NCBI RefSeq assembly: GCF_004139715.1
Contig: NZ_CP035544.1
Location: 310,001 to 374,000 of the forward strand
DNA length: 64,000 bases
Direction of reading: 5' to 3'
Source: Muriicola soli
Lineage (GTDB): Bacteria > Bacteroidota > Bacteroidia > Flavobacteriales > Flavobacteriaceae
How positions within the stretch are numbered: the first letter of the stretch is position 1; the number at the start of each line of letters is the position of its first letter. The position numbers were made by a program, and so were the translations under genes. Of this stretch, positions 45,753-55,556 are shown piece after piece. Under the pieces are notes generated by a model. It was not told where the DNA came from and did not search any database. It saw only the letters and a program-made list of their open reading frames with translations.

Positions 45753-48476
45753 ATGAAGAAAAAATTTGTCAAAATATTGGCAGGCATTGTTATCGTCCTT
45801 CTTGGGGTGATCATTATACTGCCCATTTTCCTTGAGGGAAAAATAGGAACAATCATTAAAAATAAGGTAAACAGCAGTATCACGGGCTCCTTCGATTTCA
45901 CGGATGCAGATCTGAGCCTTCTCCGGAGTTTTCCAAATGCAGAACTGCAAATCAGCGATGCTGTATTACGCACCGCCGCACCTTTTGAGGGGGATACACT
46001 TTTTAAGGCCGGAGAAATTGGCCTGACCCTTTCTGTTTTTGAACTTTTCAAAGGCGCCTCAGAGCCCATTCAGCTGAAAGAATTATACCTTAATAATGCC
46101 CTGATTAACATCAAATTCGACGAAGAGGAACGGCCTAATTACGACATCGCCAAAGAAGAGGATAAACAGGGAGAAATGGCCTCAGATCAGGGAGATTTCA
46201 CTCTGGATCTTCAGGAGTACAGCATAAGTGATTCCAGGTTGATCTACCAAGATTTGTCCTCAGGATTATACCTTAAGGTTAACGACTTACAACACAGCGG
46301 ATCAGGGGATCTGTCGTTAAAGGAGTCCAAGCTGCAAACTAGTTCAGAGGCCCTGCTTAGTTTGGGTCTTGATGGAACTGAATACTTAACAAATCAAAAA
46401 GTTTCTCTTGAAGCCTTGTTGGGAATAGATCTTGAAACCAGTACTTATACTTTTTTAGAAAATAAAGGCCTGATCAATCAATTACCCCTGGTCTTTGATG
46501 GTTTTGTCAGGATTGATGATGAGTACAATGAATTGGACATCAATTTTGAGACTCCTTCATCAGATTTTAAAAATTTCTTAGCCCTCTTTCCTGAAAAATA
46601 TTCCAAAGACATCGCCGGAGTTTCAACCTCAGGAGATTTTATTGTAGAAGGTAAAATCAAAGGGAAAATGGATGATACTTACATACCTCAATTCAGGGTG
46701 AACATCCGTTCTGATAAGGCATCGTTTAAATATCCGGACCTGCCCAAGGCGGTTGAGAATATTGTAATCGCTACTGAGATAGTCAATGAAACGGGCCTGG
46801 CAGATGATACTTTCATCAATATAAACAAGGCTTCTTTTAACATCGATCAGGATCGTTTTGCAATGGAAGCAAAATTATCAGAGTTGAGTGGCAACACCAG
46901 GGTTAGTGCGAAAATCGATGCCAATATGAACCTGGCCAATCTTGCCAAGGCTTATCCTTACGCCGCAGAACAAGATTTGGAAGGATTGCTGAAGGCCAAT
47001 GTGATCACCGCGTTTGACATGGCCTCAATTGAAAAGAAACAGTATGCAAAAACCCGATCTTCAGGTCAGTTAAGTGTTGAGGGATTTAAATACAACAATG
47101 ACGAATTAACTGCCCCGGTGCAGTTCAGCACCGTCGCCCTCGATTTTAAGCCGGAGCGAATTACTCTGAATCGAATGCAGGGAAATATGGGTAAAACCGA
47201 TTTCAACGTAACGGGGACCCTTTCGAACCTGCTTGGATTTATGTTTAATAAAGAGGAGATTGAAGGTAATTTTAACCTGGTTTCCAATACCTTCTCCCTG
47301 AATGATTTTATGGTTGAGGAGGAAATAGGTAAAGAGGAATTGAACGAGAAACAGGATCAGCCCTCCATCAAAATACCATCGTTCCTCAATTGTACTATCA
47401 TAGCTAAAGCGCAAACCGTGCTCTATGATAATCTGGTCTTAAGAAATGTGGAAGGAACGTTGAGGATCAAGGATCAAACAGCTTCTTTAAATAATTTTTC
47501 TTCTTCTCTTTTCAACGGAAGATTAACTTTAGATGGTCTGGTTTCTACCAAATCAAAAACACCCACTTTTGATATGAAATTAGGCGCAGATCAATTTCTG
47601 CTGGCAGAAGCTTTTAGCAACCTTGAGTTGTTAAAAACTCTGGCGCCGATTGCTTCAGCGCTCCAGGGGAAACTGAATTCCAAAATTTCCATTTCGGGAG
47701 ATCTCAGTCCGGAATTCACCCCTATGCTCGAGAGTATTACCGGGAACGTTCTTGCAGAGATCCTCGAAACAAAAATCAAGTCTGAAAAGGCTAATGTGCT
47801 AAACGCCATGGCCTCTCAGCTTCAATTTATTGATTTGGAAAAACTGAATCTGAATGGAATCAAAACAGCACTTTCGTTTGATAATGGAATAGTTTCAGTA
47901 AAACCAATGACCTTTAATTACCAGGATATAGCGATAACGGTAAAGGGAAGCCACAGTTTCGACAAAAGATTAAACTATACGGCAACGCTCGATGTTCCTG
48001 CCAGGTATCTGGGTGCTGAGGTGAACAATCTGATCGCTAAAATAGACGACAATAGTTTGCAAAACCTTACTGTGCCTGTTGGTGTGAGTATAGATGGGGT
48101 TTACAGCAACCCACAGGTTAAAACTGATCTGACCTCAGGAGTAAAAACTCTCACGGCCAGCCTGGTGGAAGTGCAGAAACAAAAACTCCTCAATAAGGGT
48201 AAAGAAAAAGCCTCCACCCTGCTAGACGGCCTGCTGGGCGGAAAGAATAATAAGGACACTACAGCTACGCAAGGCAGTACAAGCGAAGAAGTAAAGAAAA
48301 CCCTGGGGAATATTCTCAATGCAGGTTCTACAAAAAAGGATTCAGTAAAGAAGGATTCTACAGCGGCTAACTCGCCTAATACCTCCGTGAAAGATGCCGC
48401 AAAATCAGTTCTTGGAGGTTTATTGAAGAAAAAGAAAAAAGATTCGGTATCATCTTCCAGGGATACGATTAAATAA
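45753..48476 (+). CDS. AsmA-like protein
   Basis: A 907-residue protein with one N-terminal helix (about residues 6-28), then a very long repeating beta-groove region typical of the AsmA/TamB superfamily, which is linked to phospholipid transport or outer-membrane assembly. An AsmA C-terminal type domain lies at about 560-790. The tail (about 815-907) is rich in Lys, Ser and Asp (KKDSVKKDST and KKKKKDS). Its end overlaps the convergent DUF2797 gene by eight bases. Confidence 0.88.
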   Translation: MKKKFVKILAGIVIVLLGVIIILPIFLEGKIGTIIKNKVNSSITGSFDFTDADLSLLRSFPNAELQISDAVLRTAAPFEGDTLFKAGEIGLTLSVFELFKGASEPIQLKELYLNNALINIKFDEEERPNYDIAKEEDKQGEMASDQGDFTLDLQEYSISDSRLIYQDLSSGLYLKVNDLQHSGSGDLSLKESKLQTSSEALLSLGLDGTEYLTNQKVSLEALLGIDLETSTYTFLENKGLINQLPLVFDGFVRIDDEYNELDINFETPSSDFKNFLALFPEKYSKDIAGVSTSGDFIVEGKIKGKMDDTYIPQFRVNIRSDKASFKYPDLPKAVENIVIATEIVNETGLADDTFININKASFNIDQDRFAMEAKLSELSGNTRVSAKIDANMNLANLAKAYPYAAEQDLEGLLKANVITAFDMASIEKKQYAKTRSSGQLSVEGFKYNNDELTAPVQFSTVALDFKPERITLNRMQGNMGKTDFNVTGTLSNLLGFMFNKEEIEGNFNLVSNTFSLNDFMVEEEIGKEELNEKQDQPSIKIPSFLNCTIIAKAQTVLYDNLVLRNVEGTLRIKDQTASLNNFSSSLFNGRLTLDGLVSTKSKTPTFDMKLGADQFLLAEAFSNLELLKTLAPIASALQGKLNSKISISGDLSPEFTPMLESITGNVLAEILETKIKSEKANVLNAMASQLQFIDLEKLNLNGIKTALSFDNGIVSVKPMTFNYQDIAITVKGSHSFDKRLNYTATLDVPARYLGAEVNNLIAKIDDNSLQNLTVPVGVSIDGVYSNPQVKTDLTSGVKTLTASLVEVQKQKLLNKGKEKASTLLDGLLGGKNNKDTTATQGSTSEEVKKTLGNILNAGSTKKDSVKKDSTAANSPNTSVKDAAKSVLGGLLKKKKKDSVSSSRDTIK

Positions 48477-49263
48477 TATTTAGGGAAACATAATAGCCTT
48501 CACTTCCCCTGATGTTGAAGACTGTATTATCTTCAAATAGAAAATATTGCCCCTTAATGCCCATTAATTTTCCACGGTATTCAGGGGTTTTTTCCAGATT
48601 GAGGCTTTTTACTTTTTCCGGATAACGAAGAACAGGAAATTCCATTTCGGTTTCTTTGTTGCTCTCGATAAAATAAGACGCTGCCTCCTCAGGTATATAT
48701 TGACGTAACTGGTTCCGCCAAGCTACTAGGTCTTCGTCGTCTACTTTATTGGTTAACATCTTCCTCCAATTGGTTTTATCCGCTACGTGTTCTTTTAATG
48801 CGACTTCCGTTATTCCAGCGAGATATCTGTTTGGTACTTCCACAATCTCTATTGCCTCGTGTGCTCCCTGGTCTATCCACCGGGTGGGTACTTGTGATTT
48901 CCGGGTCACCCCAACCTTAACATTGCTAGAGTTAGCCAGATAGACGATATGCGGTTGCAATTGTACTTTTTTTTCGTAGTCCAGATCCCGGTCCTCTTTC
49001 CCAAGATGAGCAGTACTGAGTTCGGGGTGCATGATCCAATCCCCTGCGGATGGAATTTCGTAAAAACAATTCCGGCAAAATCCCTGCCTGAAAATAGGTC
49101 GCTCAAGGCCGCAATTGAGGCATTGGTACTTTAGAAAGGCAATGTGCAACTCCTTATTGAGTACTTGGTTTACATTGAGGAAGTCATTGTTAAACAGTAA
49201 ATAATATTGAATGGGACTTCCCATTTCTGTTTTCATTTTCCTTAAAACCCCTTCGAATTGCAT
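48469..49263 (-). CDS. DUF2797 family protein
   Basis: A 264-residue cytoplasmic protein of unknown function. Two CxxC pairs (CLNCG and CRNC) near residues 50-70 look like a zinc ribbon. A conserved segment HIVYLANSSNVKVGVTRKSQ and PTRWIDQGAHEAIEI follows, resembling GIY-YIG-like family features known from DUF2797. I chose the ATG at 49263 (MQFEGVLRKM): the longer frame to 49353 overlaps the divergent GH3-family start and adds a hydrophobic segment not expected in the family. Confidence 0.85.
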   Translation of the reverse strand: MQFEGVLRKMKTEMGSPIQYYLLFNNDFLNVNQVLNKELHIAFLKYQCLNCGLERPIFRQGFCRNCFYEIPSAGDWIMHPELSTAHLGKEDRDLDYEKKVQLQPHIVYLANSSNVKVGVTRKSQVPTRWIDQGAHEAIEIVEVPNRYLAGITEVALKEHVADKTNWRKMLTNKVDDEDLVAWRNQLRQYIPEEAASYFIESNKETEMEFPVLRYPEKVKSLNLEKTPEYRGKLMGIKGQYFLFEDNTVFNIRGSEGYYVSLNII

Positions 49264-49340
49264 ATAAGTCTGTTTGTAGAATATCCGGTAAATTTTGCTA
49301 CCTTTCTTCCCTATTTTTAGCAAGCCAAAGATACCGAAAA

Positions 49341-50855
49341 ATGCCAATTCCATTATTTAACTCCATAGCTTCTTGGCTGCTTAAAAAGCGGTATCACCAA
49401 ATTGAACTCTTCCTAAAATATCCTGCTGAGGTACAGCAGGAGGTACTGGAACAATTGCTGGAGATTGCCGAGGATACAGAGTTCGGGAAGAAATACGATT
49501 TTAACTCAATTGAAAACTATAAGACTTTTAGGGATCGTGTGCCCATAGTTTCTTATGAAGAGGCCGAGCCTTTTATTGAGAGAAGCAGGAGAGGGGAGCA
49601 AAACATTTTCTGGCCCACAACCATAAAATGGTTTGCTAAGAGTAGCGGAACTACCAACTCCAAGAGTAAATTTATTCCGGTGAGTACAGAAGCCCTGGAA
49701 GACTGTCATTACAAATCGGGTAAAGATCTGCTCTGTCTCTATTTGAATAACAATGAGGACTCACAACTATTTACAGGTAAAAGCTTGCGCCTTGGAGGTA
49801 GCAAGGAGCTCTATGAAGATAATGGGACTTTCTTTGGCGACCTCTCAGCGATATTGATTGATAATATGCCCTTTTGGGCCGAATTGAGCAGTACTCCCAG
49901 CAATAAGGTATCCCTGATGAGTGAATGGGAAACAAAGATGAATGCCATCATTCAGGAGAGTATCCAGGAAAATGTGACCAGTCTGGCGGGGGTTCCTTCA
50001 TGGATGCTTGTTTTACTAAATAATGTCCTGGAAGAGACTGGGAAAGAACATCTTTTTGAGATTTGGGAGAATCTGGAAGTGTATTTTCACGGCGGAGTGA
50101 GTTTTAACCCATACCGGGAGCAGTACGCCAAATTATTGCCGGGAAAGCGATTCAAGTATTATGAAATTTACAATGCCTCTGAAGGATTTTTTGCCATTCA
50201 GGACAGGAACAATGCCGATGATCTTTTACTAATGCTTGATTACGGGATCTTTTATGAGTTTATTCCCATGGATCAATACGGTACGGAAGAACAACAGGCC
50301 ATTCCCCTGTGGGAAGTGGAAATCGGCAAGAATTACGCGATAATAATCACGACCAATTCAGGTCTGTGGCGCTATAAAATAGGGGATACGGTGAGGTTTA
50401 CTTCTACAGATCCCTACAGGATAAAGATTACCGGTAGGACAAAACACCATATCAATGTTTTCGGGGAGGAACTCATCATAGAAAATGCTGAAAAGGCTTT
50501 GGAACAGATCTGCCAGAAAACCGGAGCACAGATTAAAGATTATACAGTGGCACCCATTTTTATGTCAGGAAAAGAGAAAGGGGCTCATGAATGGATGATC
50601 GAATTCAGAAAGGCTCCGGAAAAACTCAATGCCTTTACCGAATCCTTAGATAGGGCTCTTAAATCGCTGAATTCGGATTATGAAGCGAAGCGGTATAACA
50701 ACATGACTTTGAAAATGCCTAAAATTCACATGGCTCGTGAAAATCTTTTTTACGACTGGTTGAAATCCAAAGATAAACTGGGTGGGCAGCACAAAATCCC
50801 CAGATTATCCAATGACCGGGCTTATTTGGATGAGCTTTTAAAGATGAATAATTAG
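49341..50855 (+). CDS. GH3 (auxin-responsive promoter) family acyl-adenylating protein
   Basis: A 504-residue member of the GH3 family, related to the acyl-adenylate-forming enzymes that join acids to amines or amino acids in plants. The nucleotide-binding segment is AKSSGTTNSKSKFIPVS near residues 97-113. YNASEGFFAIQD near residue 280 and the YKIGDTVRFTS plus GRTKHHINVFGEEL motifs (about 345-380) are typical. Bacterial substrates are mostly unknown. It is transcribed alone. Confidence 0.9.
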   Translation: MPIPLFNSIASWLLKKRYHQIELFLKYPAEVQQEVLEQLLEIAEDTEFGKKYDFNSIENYKTFRDRVPIVSYEEAEPFIERSRRGEQNIFWPTTIKWFAKSSGTTNSKSKFIPVSTEALEDCHYKSGKDLLCLYLNNNEDSQLFTGKSLRLGGSKELYEDNGTFFGDLSAILIDNMPFWAELSSTPSNKVSLMSEWETKMNAIIQESIQENVTSLAGVPSWMLVLLNNVLEETGKEHLFEIWENLEVYFHGGVSFNPYREQYAKLLPGKRFKYYEIYNASEGFFAIQDRNNADDLLLMLDYGIFYEFIPMDQYGTEEQQAIPLWEVEIGKNYAIIITTNSGLWRYKIGDTVRFTSTDPYRIKITGRTKHHINVFGEELIIENAEKALEQICQKTGAQIKDYTVAPIFMSGKEKGAHEWMIEFRKAPEKLNAFTESLDRALKSLNSDYEAKRYNNMTLKMPKIHMARENLFYDWLKSKDKLGGQHKIPRLSNDRAYLDELLKMNN

Positions 50856-50988
50856 GAAAAATACTACTCCTGACCTTTCATTATACGCGACTACATCGAT
50901 AAAATACCTACGCACGTCAAAAAAATAACAGATTTCCACCGATTATACTCAATTTGAGGCTCCTAACTTAACCGACAACCTTAAAATT

Positions 50989-51534
50989 ATGGCAGAAAAG
51001 CTCGTTATCTTATCCGATATGTGGGGTTCTAAGAAGGGTCTTTGGATCACTTCTTACCTTGGATACCTGCAACAGTATTTTGACATTCAGTTTCACGATA
51101 CGCAACAGTTGTCTGATGTGGAACCGATGGTCTACACTGCTGAGAATCTCTATGATGCATTCAGAGACGGAGGAAGGGACTATGCCGTAGCGCAACTCCT
51201 GAAAAAGGAAACTAAACCTGCTCACTACCTTACTTTCTGCGCAGGTGGCACTGTTGCCTGGCTTGCAGCTCAACAGGGCTTGCCGATGAAATCTCTTTAC
51301 GCAGTATCTCCAATAGACTTACCTTTGGAAGCGCCAAAACCTGATTGTCCGGTGAGACTATTATTCGGGGGAAAAGATAAAGACATTCCTAGCTCAGATT
51401 GGGCTGATAAGAAAAGCGTGTCTTTGGAGGTCATGCCACAATACGGGCATGAATTATACTCAGACGAGATGGTTATCAAAAAAGTGTGCTTGTCTCTTTT
51501 GGAAGCGGCTATTCACAACAAGTTTCAACTTTAA
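50989..51534 (+). CDS. Alpha/beta hydrolase-like protein with a cysteine nucleophile
   Basis: A 181-residue small alpha/beta-hydrolase-like protein. The nucleophile elbow reads FCAGG (C84), with cysteine instead of serine, as in the dienelactone hydrolase GYCLGG motif. A candidate aspartate is in GGKDKDIP near residue 128 and a histidine in QYGHELY near residue 154. No signal peptide or membrane helix is seen. The function is not recognised. Its stop overlaps the clpX stop on the other strand. Confidence 0.75.
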   Translation: MAEKLVILSDMWGSKKGLWITSYLGYLQQYFDIQFHDTQQLSDVEPMVYTAENLYDAFRDGGRDYAVAQLLKKETKPAHYLTFCAGGTVAWLAAQQGLPMKSLYAVSPIDLPLEAPKPDCPVRLLFGGKDKDIPSSDWADKKSVSLEVMPQYGHELYSDEMVIKKVCLSLLEAAIHNKFQL

Positions 51535-52766
51535 GAGACCGCTTTTAACTTCTTAATGGTCTCATAGGAAAGTTTCTCCTCGGCATAAGGTTTAGACACC
51601 TTAAATTCTTTTTCTTCACTACTGGGAAGTTCAAACATGGCATCCGTAAAAACAGCTTCACAGAGTGAGCGAAGTCCACGCGCACCAAGCTTGTATTCAA
51701 TAGCCTTGTCTACAATATAGTCCAGTGCCTGATCTGTGATCTGAAAGCTGATCCCATCCATGGCAAAGAGTTTCTCATATTGCTTGATGATGGCGTTCTT
51801 TGGTTCAGTAAGAATGGCCCTGAGGGTCTTTTTGTCAAGGGGATTCATATGGGTGAGAACAGGTAACCGTCCGATGATCTCGGGAATAAGTCCGAACTCC
51901 TTCAAATCCTTTGGGATGATATACTGCAGTACATTGTCCTGGTTGATATGCTCTTCTATTCTGGAGGCACTATACCCTATAGCTTGCATATTCAGCCTTT
52001 TGGTAATGATGCGTTCTATTCCATCGAATGCACCACCGGCCACAAAAAGTATGTTTTCAGTATTTACTTCGATAAATTTCTGATCGGGATGTTTCCTACC
52101 CCCTTTTGGTGGCACGTTTACCACGGTGCCTTCAAGAAGTTTTAGCAAGCCCTGTTGAACTCCTTCCCCGGATACGTCGCGGGTAATTGAAGGGTTATCA
52201 CTTTTACGCGCGATCTTGTCTATTTCATCGATAAAAACAATTCCGCGCTCAGCTTTTTCAAGATTGTAATCGGCTGCCTGTAAAAGCCTGGTCAGGATAC
52301 TTTCTACATCTTCCCCAACATAACCGGCTTCAGTAAGCACGGTTGCGTCTACAATGGCCAATGGAACATTAAGCATTTTAGCAATAGTACGTGCCATAAG
52401 GGTTTTACCTGTACCGGTTTGCCCCACCATGATGATATTGCTCTTCTGGATTTCAATTTCGTCTTCCTTAGAGCTAGGTTGTAAAAGGCGTTTATAATGG
52501 TTGTAAACGGCTACGGATAGGACTTTTTTAGTCCGGCCCTGTCCTATAATAAAACTATCCAGAAAATCTTTTATCTCCTTGGGTTTTTTCAGGGTAAGTT
52601 CTGAAGAAAGGTCATCAGTCTTGGACTGTTTTGATTCTTCAGCCACTATACCGTGGGCCTGTTCGATACATCGATCACAGATATGGGCATCCAGCCCTGC
52701 TATAAGCAGGTTCGTTTCTGGCTTTTTTCTACCGCAAAAAGAACATTCTAAGTTTTCCTTCGCCAT
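51531..52766 (-). CDS. clpX: ATP-dependent Clp protease ATP-binding subunit ClpX
   Basis: A 411-residue AAA+ unfoldase that feeds substrates to ClpP. The N-terminal zinc domain has CSFCG and CDRC, then Walker A GQTGTGKT near residue 112, Walker [12 protein letters not shown], the pore loop GYVGED, sensor 1 and the C-terminal small domain with KLGARGLRS. The IGF-like loop that docks on ClpP is LPGF-like by position only. It follows clpP on the same strand after 99 bases, the common order tig-clpP-clpX. Confidence 0.97.
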   Translation of the reverse strand: MAKENLECSFCGRKKPETNLLIAGLDAHICDRCIEQAHGIVAEESKQSKTDDLSSELTLKKPKEIKDFLDSFIIGQGRTKKVLSVAVYNHYKRLLQPSSKEDEIEIQKSNIIMVGQTGTGKTLMARTIAKMLNVPLAIVDATVLTEAGYVGEDVESILTRLLQAADYNLEKAERGIVFIDEIDKIARKSDNPSITRDVSGEGVQQGLLKLLEGTVVNVPPKGGRKHPDQKFIEVNTENILFVAGGAFDGIERIITKRLNMQAIGYSASRIEEHINQDNVLQYIIPKDLKEFGLIPEIIGRLPVLTHMNPLDKKTLRAILTEPKNAIIKQYEKLFAMDGISFQITDQALDYIVDKAIEYKLGARGLRSLCEAVFTDAMFELPSSEEKEFKVSKPYAEEKLSYETIKKLKAVS

Positions 52767-52865
52767 TTTTCTAGGTACTATCGGCTATTATAACGAAATA
52801 ATTCCGGTTTTGGTTTATTTCATGGGCTAGTGGCCCTCATTTTAGGATAAGTGGAAGATTTCCGC

Positions 52866-53546
52866 CTATTTCTTATCCCTTTCTAATATCTCGTCTATCA
52901 TCCCATAGGCAAGGGCTTCTTCCGCCTTCATCCAGTAATCCCTGTCACTGTCCTCGTAGACTTTATCAAAAGACTGACCAGAATGCTCAGAGATAATATT
53001 GTAGAGTTCATCTTTGATCTTCAGTACTTCTTTGGCAGCTATTTCAATATCGCTTGCCTGGCCCTGCGCTCCTGACATGGGCTGATGGATCATTACACGT
53101 GAATGCTTTAGCCCGCTTCTCTTGCCTTTTTCTCCTGCACAGAGTAAAACAGCACCCATAGAGGCTGCCATCCCCGTACAAATAGTCGCTACGTCGGGTT
53201 TAATAAATTGCATGGTATCGTAGATGCCAAGACCGGCGTAAACGCTTCCTCCGGGAGAATTAATGTAAATCTGAATATCCTTTGAAGAATCTGCACTGGC
53301 AAGAAATAAAAGCTGCGCCTGAACTATATTGGCCACCTGATCACTGATCCCGGTCCCCAGGAAAATAATCCTGTCCATCATCAGACGTGAAAATACGTCC
53401 ATGGCAATAGCGTTAAGTTGTCTTTCCTCGATAATATTCGGGGTCATATTCACCGGGTACATACTTTGAAGAATTTCATCGTAGTACGTACTGCTTAATC
53501 CCTGATCCTTTATCGCGAAGTTCTTGAATTCTTTTCCGTAGTCCAT
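52866..53546 (-). CDS. clpP: ATP-dependent Clp protease proteolytic subunit ClpP
   Basis: A 226-residue serine protease that forms the barrel of the ClpXP protease. The catalytic serine is in GMAASMGAVLL near residue 125, the histidine in SRVMIHQP, and the aspartate in the DRDYWM segment. Interaction helices and the N-terminal flexible part (with YYDEILQSMYPVNM) are present; it is somewhat longer at the N-terminus than the mature E. coli subunit, so processing is possible. It lies between tig and clpX. A strong terminator-like hairpin lies just upstream. Confidence 0.96.
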   Translation of the reverse strand: MDYGKEFKNFAIKDQGLSSTYYDEILQSMYPVNMTPNIIEERQLNAIAMDVFSRLMMDRIIFLGTGISDQVANIVQAQLLFLASADSSKDIQIYINSPGGSVYAGLGIYDTMQFIKPDVATICTGMAASMGAVLLCAGEKGKRSGLKHSRVMIHQPMSGAQGQASDIEIAAKEVLKIKDELYNIISEHSGQSFDKVYEDSDRDYWMKAEEALAYGMIDEILERDKK

Positions 53547-53565
53547 TAGCTCTATATCGTTGTTT

Positions 53566-53599
53566 AAAAAAAAGGAGCCGAATCGTAATCATTCGGCTC
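53566..53599 (-). terminator. Terminator between tig and clpP
   Basis: A nine-base-pair stem GAGCCGAAT/ATTCGGCTC, with a seven-base loop, is followed on the minus strand by C and eight T. It lies 120 bases past the tig stop and 20 before the clpP start. A TATCTTTA sequence (53602-53609) just upstream could be a weak promoter box. Confidence 0.8.
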
Positions 53600-53718
53600 T
53601 GTAAAGATACTTATTTTTGCTGAAAATTGATGGCGTATAAAAAGCTGTCATCATTTTTACAAAAGTCTTAACACCCTTGTATGCATACCTGTTTCAGGCC
53701 TTTGTCTGTGGAATAAGC

Positions 53719-55041
53719 TTAGCCGTAAACTTCTTTTACGAAATTCTCGTAAGTCACTTCCTTTACCTTCAGGTTGGCCTTCTCTTTGTAGAGTGAAAGC
53801 AATTTCTGACTCATCAGTTGTTCTGAAAGACGCTTTACTTCTTCCTGATTGCTCATTACCCTTCCGGCAATGGCATCGAGTTCCTCTTCCTGCGGATTCA
53901 TCTGCCCGTATTGAGCCATTTGTGACTTGATGAATCCTTTGGCGAATTCCTTCAATTCGTCATAAGTGATTTCGATGTTGTGATCTTTGATAATTTTACC
54001 TTCTATCAACTGGTATCTCAATCCCTTTTCAGACTTCTCGTATTCGTCGTTTGCTTCTTCTTCAGACAAGGGTTTTTCGCCGGTCATCTGAATCCATTTT
54101 TTCAAAAAGGCTGAAGGAAGTTCAAACTTGGTCGTATCAATTAATCGTTCTGTAACGTCGTTGAGTAACTTCTGATCCGACTGTTGTTCGAATTGTTTTT
54201 CAGCATCCGTTTTCAGGCGCTCTTTTAATTCCTTCTCAGACTTGATGGTGTCCTTGCCAAAAAGCTTATCGAAGAGTTCCTGATTTAACTCGGCCGGCTG
54301 TCTTTCGTTGATCTCCTCAATAGTGAAGTCTACCTCAATATTTAGTTTATCAGCCTTTTCCTTGTTAATTCCAAGAGCTCCTGAAAGCAGATAATCTTCT
54401 TTGAACAGGCCTTTGGTCTTCAGACTGACCTTATCTCCTGGCTTTTTACCAACGAGCGAATCCAGCGCCTTCTTACTCTTTATTTTATCGAGTTCCACGG
54501 TAGACTTGTGTTCGATTTCCTCTGCCTCATTAAAAAAGGTTCCTGTTACTTCGTCCTTTTTTCCTACTTCTTTTCTGGAGATCAGTTTACCGTATTGCTT
54601 TTGAATCCGTTCGAGTTGTTCCTCGATCATCTTCTTGTCGGCAACGATTTTATATTGAATTACGGGTTTTTTGGTTTTTAGACTGGCATCAAATTCAGGG
54701 GCCAGTCCTAACTCAAACTCGAATGAAAATTCTTCTTTATCCCAGTCAAAACTGTCCTGCTGTTTCGGTAAAGGGTTTCCCAGAACATCCAGCTTTTCTT
54801 CGTTGAGATACTTGTTGAGATTGTCCTGTAATAATTTATTGACTTCATCTACCAATACGGCACGTCCGTACTGCTTTTTGATCAGTCCCATCGGTACCTG
54901 TCCTTTCCTGAATCCGGGAATATTTGCTTGTCTGCGGTAATCCTTCAGGATCTTTTCTACCTTGTCCTGGTAGTCTTCTTTGCTAATATCAACCTTTACA
55001 ACTGCGTTAAGGTCGTCGATCTGCTCCTTGCTAATGTTCAT
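53719..55041 (-). CDS. tig: Trigger factor
   Basis: A 440-residue ribosome-associated chaperone and peptidyl-prolyl isomerase. The ribosome-docking signature GFRKGQVP is near residues 41-48. The central PPIase domain (about 150-245) is divergent, and the C-terminal chaperone arms follow. The length is normal. A terminator separates it from clpP, though the gene order is tig-clpP-clpX. Confidence 0.93.
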   Translation of the reverse strand: MNISKEQIDDLNAVVKVDISKEDYQDKVEKILKDYRRQANIPGFRKGQVPMGLIKKQYGRAVLVDEVNKLLQDNLNKYLNEEKLDVLGNPLPKQQDSFDWDKEEFSFEFELGLAPEFDASLKTKKPVIQYKIVADKKMIEEQLERIQKQYGKLISRKEVGKKDEVTGTFFNEAEEIEHKSTVELDKIKSKKALDSLVGKKPGDKVSLKTKGLFKEDYLLSGALGINKEKADKLNIEVDFTIEEINERQPAELNQELFDKLFGKDTIKSEKELKERLKTDAEKQFEQQSDQKLLNDVTERLIDTTKFELPSAFLKKWIQMTGEKPLSEEEANDEYEKSEKGLRYQLIEGKIIKDHNIEITYDELKEFAKGFIKSQMAQYGQMNPQEEELDAIAGRVMSNQEEVKRLSEQLMSQKLLSLYKEKANLKVKEVTYENFVKEVYG

Positions 55042-55133
55042 GTATAATAGAAATTTACTTGCCTAAAAGGGAGGCAAAAGTAGTACATTTTACACTGTGG
55101 AACAAGTTTTTAGGTGGATGTGTAAACCGTGTG

Positions 55134-55487
55134 TCAGGCAGATTTCTCAGAGTCCTTTAAAACAGAGAAAAATACGGATTGCAGGAAGGAGAGCAGTAAA
55201 CTAAACAGTAAGGCCCACCAGATGTTATCGACACTAAATCCGGACACCAATTGATCAGCCAAAAGGATAATCACGGCATTGATGATCAGGAGAAATAAGC
55301 CGAAGGTAAGGATAGTCACCGGTAAGGTAAAAATGACCAGTATGGGCTTTACAATAAAATTGAGCAGACTCAACACAACAGCCACAATTATGGCTGTAAC
55401 AAAAGAATCGACCTGAACACCGCCCAAGAGATTGGCCAGAAGCACAACCGCTAAAGCCGAAAGCAATACCCTGACAATAAGTTTCAT
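55134..55487 (-). CDS. Phage holin family IV-like membrane protein
   Basis: A 117-residue membrane protein with four helices (about residues 5-22, 27-48, 55-75 and 87-110), matching the mycobacterial-type 4-TMS holin superfamily domain. Key segment: NLLGGVQVDSFVTAIIVAVV with NFIVKPILVIFTLPVTIL. In cellular genomes such proteins are common and rarely part of phages. No phage genes are nearby. Confidence 0.88.
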   Translation of the reverse strand: MKLIVRVLLSALAVVLLANLLGGVQVDSFVTAIIVAVVLSLLNFIVKPILVIFTLPVTILTFGLFLLIINAVIILLADQLVSGFSVDNIWWALLFSLLLSFLQSVFFSVLKDSEKSA

Positions 55488-55507
55488 ACAAGTGGAATTA
55501 AATGAAC

Positions 55508-55535
55508 AAAAAAGGCACGCTAGGATTAGCGTGCC
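55508..55535 (-). terminator. Terminator after the GDSL lipoprotein gene
   Basis: A nine-base-pair stem GGCACGCTA/TAGCGTGCC with loop GGAT is followed on the minus strand by six T. It lies 22 bases past the stop at 55557. Confidence 0.9.
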
Positions 55536-55556
55536 CTTAAAATAATGATTTTAATT

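Noticed and set aside
49264-49353. Longer N-terminus for the DUF2797 protein
   Set aside because: It overlaps the divergent GH3-family start and adds an unsupported hydrophobic stretch.
55134-55487. Holin-like gene as sign of a prophage
   Set aside because: No other phage genes nearby; such four-helix proteins are common chromosomal genes.
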